From assembly GCA_902463835.1 (NCBI GenBank), contig CABQGZ010000297.1, positions 1 through 5,171 on the forward strand: a stretch of 5,171 bases of DNA. The letters run 5' to 3'. This document shows positions 1 through 5,171 of the stretch, piece after piece. The stretch is from an uncultured Lachnospiraceae bacterium. GTDB lineage: Bacteria; Bacillota; Clostridia; Lachnospirales; Lachnospiraceae. Positions within the stretch are counted from its first letter, which is position 1, and each line of letters begins with the position of its first letter. Under the pieces are notes generated by a model. It saw only the letters and a list, made by a program, of their open reading frames with translations, made no database searches and had not been told where the DNA came from. Made by a program: the position numbers and the translations under genes.

Positions 1-3000
1 TCGCCGGTGGCTACTGTCATCTCTGCGAGGTGCTTTTTCCTCTGTATCATTTCATTGATCTTTTCCTCGAAAGTATCCTTCGTTATGAAACGATGCACAA
101 TAACATTCTTGTCTTGGCCGATACGATATGCTCTATCTGTCGCCTGTGCTTCCACAGCAGGATTCCACCACAGGTCAAAGTGGATTACATGTGAGGCGGC
201 AGTAAGATTTAGTCCGGTTCCGGCAGCTTTGAGCGAAAGGACAAAGACCTTGTGTTCCCTGCTGTTCTGAAACATTGAAACCATATCATTGCGCTGCTTG
301 ACAGAGCAACCTCCGTGATAAAACAGCGGAGCAGTACCAAGCCGCTGAGCAGCAAACTTCACTATCATATCTCCCATTTCACGGAACTGGGTGAAAATCA
401 GAACCTTTTCGCCAGCATCAACGATAGCTTCAATCTGGTCCAACAACATCTCCACTTTTCCTGAAAGTTCCGGGCGCAAATTCCCGTTCTTCAGATACTG
501 TGCAGGATGATTGCATATTTGTTTCAATGCCAATATCATCTGCAATATCAGGCCTTGGCGCTCAAAAAGCGCCTTGTTGTTAGATGTATCCTTATTTTCG
601 ATTTCCGCCATTGCAGCTTCGAGAGTCTTGTGATACAGAGCTGCCTGATTTGCTGTAAGCGATGAGTATTCGTCAAGCACAATCTTATCCGGCAAATCAT
701 TGATAATGCTTTTATCTGTCTTCATTCTCCGCATCATAAATGGTGCCGTCACCTTTCGGAACCTCGCTGCGCAGTTCTCGTCATTGAACACCTGTATCGG
801 CTTGGCATATTCTTCGCCGAATGACTTGAGACTTCCGAGATAGCCGTTGTTGGCAAAATCCATTATGCTCCAAAACTCGCTCATACGGTTCTCTACCGGC
901 GTTCCGCTCAATGCTATATGAGTATCGGCCGGGATGGACTTGACGGACTTGCATTGGGCCGTAGATGGATTCTTGATATTCTGGGCTTCATCAATGACCA
1001 TAACCGCCCATTGTTTCTTGGCAAAGATTTTAGTGTCGGAACGGAGCACGCCATAGGATGTAAGCAACACGTCCGGCATTATTTTCGGCATTTCTCGAGC
1101 CGTTCCGTGATAGATGAATGAGGTCAAATCCGGCGCGAAACGAGTGATTTCAGACTGCCAATTGGACAGGAGACCGGTAGGGACCACTATCAAAATACCC
1201 TTCTCTTTCAACTGCCCGTCTTCTTTGAGTTTCTGAATCAATGTTATGGTCTGCAAGGTCTTGCCCAATCCCATATCGTCTGCCAGAATAGAACCGAAAC
1301 CAATCCGCATATTTCTGTAAAGCCATGAATATCCACGCTTCTGATATGGCCTTAACTCTGCATTGATCCCACTTGGAACTTGTATTTCCCGTTCGTCAGT
1401 AAAGAATTTGATTAGAGCGCGTGCGTCATCGGTAATCGTGACCGGTGCAGATTTGTAGCTTCCCAGCAATGCCGTTTGCAGCAATTGTCCGGGAGTCACA
1501 TTCTTTGTTTCTGAAATTGCATTGTTCATTTTCTCCAAGTCGAGACAATCCATATAGACATAAGTGCCTTTGAATTTCAGAAGTTTTCCGGCATTGCCCA
1601 CAATTCGCGGAATTCTTCCCACGGACACCACATCATCGCCAAGAGCGACTTCCCATTCAAAGTCGAACAAGTCCGAAAGCCTTAAAGATGTGACAGAAAT
1701 CTGGTTTTTCTTCTTGATTTTCAATGTCGGTTTCGGCCTGACAAGCGTCTCCAATGATTTAGGCATCAAGACCTTGACTCCGAGCAGGCGGACTGCGGGG
1801 ATTATATTTATAAGTAGCGGTCCCAACTGTTCCATTCCATACCGCAACGGCATTGACCCTTTATCTGACACATATCCGCTCATATCAGGAATAATCACGG
1901 CCAAATCGGCAAGCATCTTGAGTGTTTCCAATCGTGATGCTGCATATCTTTCATCGGTCAGGACTAGGGACAGGGGAACAGAATCGAAGTTGTTCTCATC
2001 TATATTATCCACTGCTATGTTCATTTCGAACAGGTCACCCAGGAGCAAGTCGCTTACTTCATCGATAATAAGGACAGGAGTGTAACGTGAGCGACGTATA
2101 TTATAAGATGACAACCAGGCACAAATGCTTCCAGGTATTTCGGTTTCTCCCGGTTGAGCGAAGCCAATCTGCTGATTGTTGAAGAATAGTCCTGTCAATG
2201 TTGTGCGGGAGGTCAGCGAAATCTCCGGTATCATCTTGCCCAACAGGAACGATACCAATATCTCTGCCTTACTCAATACATATCTACTCCTTTTCCCTAC
2301 ATTGACACGAATCATTCTGTCAGGAATCAGACTGTCAAGACTTGAGAGCACATTGCCCACTTCAGGGTCAATCTTGCAAGGCAGCCATCGGACAGCAAAA
2401 AGCTTGTTCTCCAGTTTTACTATCTGCGGTTCAATGTCGCCCTTGGCCAAAAGATGGATTGATGTAAATATTCCTTGATGAAGAGCTGTCGTGCTCGGAG
2501 AATAATCCGGCAAAAAATCAGGATTGATTCTGGCTGTTTCAGCCAATAAATCATTGTCAGACAAATCATTGTCCGGCGACAGCAAAGACCAATTCAGACA
2601 GAAATCCATATCGAGCATGAACTCTGCATCCTCGGTTATCCGATGATCTTCTTCATTGATTTCATTGACATTGAATAGTTTTTCGACAGTTGTTTTCCCA
2701 TCTAAGAACTTGCGCGCGTACTGCTGCAAACGACGAATGTGGTTGGAGTATTTTTCTTTGAAATCGCCGGTAACATCGAATGTGGGATTCTGCGGAAGAA
2801 GCATCAGCAGGACTTCAAGCCGGTCTGAAAGTCGGGAAAAGTTGACTCTGTGGAATTGTGGGGGAGTGCTTGACAAGTCTTTCGTTGCCCTGTATTCCAC
2901 GATATCCTTAAGCAATGGCACTTCCGACATTTTGGCTGCGGCATCGACTTCCACACCGCGCGCTTTCAATTCTGCCAGCAAATCGACATTATGGATCTGG

Positions 3001-3464
3001 AATACTACAAACGGGTTGTTGTCTATCTCGCGGCTCATCATGTATATAACCGCAGCAATATGCTTGCACGGTACAGCCCAGTCAGGACAGTTGCACTGCA
3101 TCTTGAAGTCCGTCCATTTTTCCGGAAATATCTTCAATCCACATTCCGATGCAATGTCAAGAACTGCCGGATCAAGCTCATGTTTAAGCATTTTGGATAC
3201 TATTTCCGGGCGGGCGATAATTCCATCTATGAGTTTGTCAATGTCTTCAGGAAAAAATGGCGGTATAATAAGTGTCACCGAGTATGGTCTGATGCGCCTT
3301 CCGTGGACCTTTGCCTTTATGATGTTTCCAGTCACTTTTACTTCGCTCACAGCTCCTGATCGGGCATAAGATGCTCCTCTCGGGATTCTGTTTTCATAAT
3401 CAATATGTGTCAATGACTGGAGCCAGCGGTTTCCCCACCATGTCGTTCCGAAATTCTTTGCCAT
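1..3464 (-). CDS. SWIM zinc finger-SNF2 helicase-like ATPase fusion, C-terminus cut by window edge
   Basis: Probably an ATP-driven double-stranded-DNA translocase that remodels protein-DNA complexes in the cytoplasm; the substrate cannot be told from sequence. The frame is open for 1154 codons with no stop. The N-terminus (starting MAKNFGTTWWGNRW) is typical of bacterial SWIM proteins, and a CxCx6CxH zinc site is visible (C124, C126, C133, H135). Residues about 180-690 are poorly conserved but include a stretch near 560-640 (MPKSL at 567-571, FEWEVALGD around W604) resembling the SNF2-associated domain DUF3670. The ATPase follows: Q-motif around Q708, Walker A DDMGLGKT 729-736, Walker B DEAQ 825-828, SGTP 853-856, FTQF 1024-1027, GTGLNL 1082-1087, WWNP 1099-1102 and DRAYRIGQ 1110-1117. 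All key residues are intact. In many bacteria the SWIM and SNF2 parts are separate neighbouring genes; here they are one chain. ATG 3464 is the only sensible start because an in-frame TAA lies 15 bases upstream (3480-3482). No clear Shine-Dalgarno is seen. The C-terminal end lies beyond position 1, probably within a few tens of residues. Confidence 0.96.
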   Translation of the reverse strand, partial: MAKNFGTTWWGNRWLQSLTHIDYENRIPRGASYARSGAVSEVKVTGNIIKAKVHGRRIRPYSVTLIIPPFFPEDIDKLIDGIIARPEIVSKMLKHELDPAVLDIASECGLKIFPEKWTDFKMQCNCPDWAVPCKHIAAVIYMMSREIDNNPFVVFQIHNVDLLAELKARGVEVDAAAKMSEVPLLKDIVEYRATKDLSSTPPQFHRVNFSRLSDRLEVLLMLLPQNPTFDVTGDFKEKYSNHIRRLQQYARKFLDGKTTVEKLFNVNEINEEDHRITEDAEFMLDMDFCLNWSLLSPDNDLSDNDLLAETARINPDFLPDYSPSTTALHQGIFTSIHLLAKGDIEPQIVKLENKLFAVRWLPCKIDPEVGNVLSSLDSLIPDRMIRVNVGKRSRYVLSKAEILVSFLLGKMIPEISLTSRTTLTGLFFNNQQIGFAQPGETEIPGSICAWLSSYNIRRSRYTPVLIIDEVSDLLLGDLFEMNIAVDNIDENNFDSVPLSLVLTDERYAASRLETLKMLADLAVIIPDMSGYVSDKGSMPLRYGMEQLGPLLINIIPAVRLLGVKVLMPKSLETLVRPKPTLKIKKKNQISVTSLRLSDLFDFEWEVALGDDVVSVGRIPRIVGNAGKLLKFKGTYVYMDCLDLEKMNNAISETKNVTPGQLLQTALLGSYKSAPVTITDDARALIKFFTDEREIQVPSGINAELRPYQKRGYSWLYRNMRIGFGSILADDMGLGKTLQTITLIQKLKEDGQLKEKGILIVVPTGLLSNWQSEITRFAPDLTSFIYHGTAREMPKIMPDVLLTSYGVLRSDTKIFAKKQWAVMVIDEAQNIKNPSTAQCKSVKSIPADTHIALSGTPVENRMSEFWSIMDFANNGYLGSLKSFGEEYAKPIQVFNDENCAARFRKVTAPFMMRRMKTDKSIINDLPDKIVLDEYSSLTANQAALYHKTLEAAMAEIENKDTSNNKALFERQGLILQMILALKQICNHPAQYLKNGNLRPELSGKVEMLLDQIEAIVDAGEKVLIFTQFREMGDMIVKFAAQRLGTAPLFYHGGCSVKQRNDMVSMFQNSREHKVFVLSLKAAGTGLNLTAASHVIHFDLWWNPAVEAQATDRAYRIGQDKNVIVHRFITKDTFEEKINEMIQRKKHLAEMTVATG

Positions 3465-3491
3465 AGTTGTTGACGTATATTATGAAAGTGG

Positions 3492-4079
3492 TTATAGTTT
3501 TTCGAACTTGTAGCCGAGACGCGCGAGTTCGACCGCAGCGCCGATACGGTACATCTCCTGACAGGATGCCACGAAGACCTGGTATGCGGCAATACCCTGC
3601 GGCTCAATGTGTTCGTGATGTATCAGCGAGACTGTGGCATCTGCACATTTGCGGAAAAGTTCCCGAAGAGACTCGGCTTCCGGAGAATTCAGGTCAATGC
3701 CGATAATGTCACTGATGATGTGGTCATCCATGTCATCGAAGCCTTGACGGCCATAATAGACTGAATAAGGCATGTTCGCACACATTGCCCAGTCCGAATC
3801 CCAACCGCAGGCCACAGCCATACCCAGATAAGCAGCCCATGCGACAGCAACTGTAGGATAATCAGCAATTTGCGGCATTGCATCTGCGACATAGTCTCCG
3901 CCCAATTTTTGCCAATGCCCGTCAATGTCAGGACTTGACAAGAGCATTGACGGTGCTGTTTGGGACGCTGCTTCCTCCTTGGGCGCCGACGTCACAGGAA
4001 AGCCGCATTCGCGACAGATTCGCACGAGTTCTCCCTCGAGTTTATCAATGTAAGTTTCAATGTCGTAAGTATTTTCCAT
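3492..4079 (-). CDS. Conserved-looking hypothetical protein of 195 residues, upstream partner in the helicase operon
   Basis: I do not assign a function. The product is acidic, has no signal peptide or membrane segment, and looks mostly alpha-helical, so it is probably a soluble cytoplasmic protein. Visible features are a CxxC pair in RICRECGF (C22, C25), a low-complexity Ala/Ser/Thr/Pro linker at about 31-45, and an Ala-rich helix (VAVAWAAYLGMAVACGW) followed by an acidic segment, GFDDMDD. The well-ordered C-terminus reads YRIGAAVELARLGYKFEKL. The lone CxxC has no obvious second pair, so a zinc ribbon is not supported. The start at ATG 4079 is bounded by an in-frame TGA at 4092-4094, and a GGA six bases before the ATG could serve as a weak ribosome site. 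It ends in TAA 27 bp before the SNF2 gene, in the same frame and direction, which implies co-transcription. The overall pattern looks like a family kept in Bacteroidales, but that is from impression, not a search. Confidence 0.88.
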   Translation of the reverse strand: MENTYDIETYIDKLEGELVRICRECGFPVTSAPKEEAASQTAPSMLLSSPDIDGHWQKLGGDYVADAMPQIADYPTVAVAWAAYLGMAVACGWDSDWAMCANMPYSVYYGRQGFDDMDDHIISDIIGIDLNSPEAESLRELFRKCADATVSLIHHEHIEPQGIAAYQVFVASCQEMYRIGAAVELARLGYKFEKL

Positions 4080-4080
4080 G

Positions 4081-4102
4081 TCAAATCCAGTTCAAATCCA
4101 AT
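4081..4102 (-). repeat. 11-bp tandem direct repeat immediately upstream of the 195-residue gene
   Basis: Two adjoining 11-bp units at 4081-4091 and 4092-4102 match at 10 of 11 positions (plus strand TCAAATCCAGT and TCAAATCCAAT). Read in the direction of the gene they are ATTGGATTTGA then ACTGGATTTGA, followed by one base and the ATG. Each copy carries GGA, a possible weak ribosome-binding core, and TGGATTTG, one mismatch from the Bacteroidetes -7 consensus TAnnTTTG. It could be a small duplication of the translation-start region, a regulator site with one-turn spacing, or chance. Confidence 0.7.
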
Positions 4103-4144
4103 GTTCCGGAATCCGTAACGTGGCTGTCGCGAATTTCGACGTGT

Positions 4145-4177
4145 CAAATTTAGATAAATCACGCGAATTGGGCAACA
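4145..4177 (-). promoter_or_regulatory. Predicted Bacteroidetes-type promoter for the 195-residue gene and SNF2 operon
   Basis: On the minus strand a -7 element TAAATTTG (4145-4152) matches TAnnTTTG exactly. A TTG-type -33 element, TGTTG, lies at 4173-4177, giving a 20-bp spacer within the usual 19-21 bp for the primary sigma factor of this phylum. Transcription would start near 4138-4140, leaving an untranslated leader of about 60 bases that includes the 11-bp tandem repeat. Prediction from motif only. Confidence 0.6.
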
Positions 4178-4290
4178 TATCACGGTTGGAAAGAACATCA
4201 AATCAGAAATAAAACAGTGGACAACCTGTAACGCGTCTATTGAACAGCATAACTTACCTAAAGGTGTGTGACTTTCGTTCTCGTGCCTTC

Positions 4291-4321
4291 TTGTGAATTC
4301 CATTATTTGTTCTCAACTTTG
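4291..4321 (+). promoter_or_regulatory. Predicted Bacteroidetes-type promoter for the exported MBL-like protein
   Basis: A TTG -33 element (4291-4293) is followed after 20 bp by CAACTTTG (4314-4321), which matches TAnnTTTG except for the first base. Transcription would start near 4328, giving a leader of roughly 35-40 bases. The motif is weaker than that of the divergent promoter, but its spacing and its position just ahead of the gene support it. Confidence 0.5.
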
Positions 4322-4364
4322 CACTGCGAAAAGGAAAGCAACAAACTAAAAGAGAGTAAGTAAT

Positions 4365-5171
4365 ATGAAAAAGTTTTTATTGGCAGCTGCCGCCATCATT
4401 GCAGCAAATGTTATGGTAAATGCACAAGGTAAATTTGAAACTGTCGCTCTTAAGAATGCGACACTCCACGTCTATTATTCAAATGACGTCATGGGTGATG
4501 CCAGCTACATCGTAGAAGGCAAAGATGCCCTCGTAGTTCTCGAGGCTCCTCTATTTAAGGATGCGCTCGCAGAATTTGACACCTATCTTGCCGGTCTTGG
4601 CAAGCCTGTAGAATCTGCTATTATCGACTATCATCTCGGAGGTCAGGAGAGCCAGGCGATAGTAATGCCTAAAGGAATGCATAAATTTACCAATGAGGGC
4701 GTCTATGCTTCCATGATGTCCGGCTTCAGGCAATCTTTCGGCGATTCTATGGTTGAACTTGCTGAGGGTGATGTCCGTGAGGTTCCTTTCGGAAACACTA
4801 TCAAGTTGGCCGGCATTGACTTCCGCTTCGACCGCGGTCCTGCCAATGATTTCCCAGGTTCAATGATTTTGATTGACGGTACTGCCAGCCTGATGCATTG
4901 GGCTCCGGCCAAAGCCCATATGCATACTCTTCAGATTTCTTCAGCTGAGGCTGTGAACCAGGCACTTGAAGGACTGGTAGAGGCAGAACGTTCTGGTGCA
5001 AGTATTTGGCTCGGATGCCATGGCGGCGTGGCTCATAAGGATGACATTGATTTCAGAATATCTTACCTTACAAAGGTTCGTGAACTCCTTGAATCTCATC
5101 CTGATGCTGCGACATTCGCCGCACAACTCAAATCCGCTTATCCGGCCTTACCTGGCGAAGAAGGTGTAGAT
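4365..5171 (+). CDS. Exported protein with a degenerate metallo-beta-lactamase-like fold, C-terminus cut by window edge
   Basis: 269 codons are present and the frame is still open at the right edge. Residues 1-20 form a Sec signal peptide (Lys-Lys, a hydrophobic Ala/Ile core, then VNA before Gln21), so the mature protein should be periplasmic; there is no lipobox Cys. The body follows the MBL-fold order: YIVEGKDALVVLEAP (48-62) as the opening strands, a helix, the motif IIDYHLGG (86-93) where active enzymes have HxHxDHxGG, NDFPGS (161-166) where they have GHTPGS, and GCHGG (217-221) resembling the final histidine loop. Only H90 and H219 align with classical metal ligands, so a normal dinuclear zinc site is unlikely. 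H178, H185 and H187 (in MHWAPAKAHMH) might form a different site. The start ATG is bounded by an in-frame TAA at 4347-4349; AGAGAG at 4351-4356 is at best a weak ribosome site. It is transcribed away from the helicase operon. The MBL assignment is inference from pattern and spacing; the substrate is unknown. Confidence 0.9.
   Translation, partial: MKKFLLAAAAIIAANVMVNAQGKFETVALKNATLHVYYSNDVMGDASYIVEGKDALVVLEAPLFKDALAEFDTYLAGLGKPVESAIIDYHLGGQESQAIVMPKGMHKFTNEGVYASMMSGFRQSFGDSMVELAEGDVREVPFGNTIKLAGIDFRFDRGPANDFPGSMILIDGTASLMHWAPAKAHMHTLQISSAEAVNQALEGLVEAERSGASIWLGCHGGVAHKDDIDFRISYLTKVRELLESHPDAATFAAQLKSAYPALPGEEGVD

Noticed and set aside
2656..3369. Plus-strand open frame of 237 codons, with other plus-strand frames at 1564-2085, 2176-2478 and 2991-3359
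   Set aside because: They lie wholly antisense to the SWIM-SNF2 gene, whose continuous frame carries clear motifs. Their translations are Ser/Arg-rich with no recognisable domain, as expected of shadow frames.
1..3464. Possibility that the SNF2 gene belongs to a phage-defence system such as DISARM
   Set aside because: No methyltransferase, DrmA/B-like, nuclease or PLD gene is present in the window, and the SWIM-fused architecture is that of a generic chromosomal SNF2 protein. A defence role cannot be supported from what is visible.
1..3464. Possible frameshift or decay in the long helicase gene
   Set aside because: The SWIM site, the middle region and every helicase motif checked fall in the same frame with no internal stop, so the gene is intact as far as the window shows.
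4126..4140. Short inverted repeat GTCG-N7-CGAC near the predicted transcription start of the operon
   Set aside because: Arms of only four bases with mismatches just inside and outside; expected by chance, so not called an operator or hairpin.
3992..4303. Minus-strand open frame of 103 codons covering the intergenic region and the start of the 195-residue gene
   Set aside because: It overlaps the convincing gene in another frame, crosses both the predicted promoter and the tandem repeat, and shows no protein-like pattern.
4551..5126. Several minus-strand open frames opposite the exported protein
   Set aside because: All are antisense to a frame with a signal peptide and fold-like motif order; none has a promoter or a recognisable product.

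Overview
This is a compact stretch of bacterial chromosome holding two minus-strand genes and one divergent plus-strand gene. It most likely comes from the Bacteroidales (phylum Bacteroidota). Three things suggest this: promoter-like elements of the Bacteroidetes type (TTG, about 20 bp, TAnnTTTG) in the intergenic region, start codons without a strong Shine-Dalgarno sequence, and a signal peptide that leaves Gln at +1. Moderate GC would fit a gut family such as Muribaculaceae, but that finer placement is a guess.

Positions 1-3464 (minus strand) are one uninterrupted reading frame that leaves the window at its left edge. It encodes a very large SWI2/SNF2-family helicase-like ATPase. A SWIM zinc finger lies near the N-terminus, followed by a long middle region with a SNF2-associated domain and then the two RecA-like lobes with all the classical motifs. 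Only the last few tens of residues appear to be missing. Just upstream in the same direction, 27 bp away, lies a 195-residue protein that I do not recognise (3492-4079). The two probably form an operon read from a promoter at about 4145-4177, so the small protein is a candidate partner of the helicase, or simply co-transcribed with it.

The 285-bp gap at 4080-4364 is a divergent control region. It holds one Bacteroidetes-type promoter for each side and an 11-bp tandem repeat directly in front of the small gene's start codon. I see no RNA gene or convincing terminator in it.

Positions 4365-5171 (plus strand) encode an exported protein, cut by the right edge, whose layout resembles a metallo-beta-lactamase fold but which has lost most of the metal-binding residues. 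It has no evident functional link to the helicase operon.

I see no sign of a mobile element, CRISPR array or recognisable defence island. The points most worth a second look are the SWIM-SNF2 fusion with its unknown small neighbour, the degenerate MBL-like protein and the tandem repeat at the start codon.
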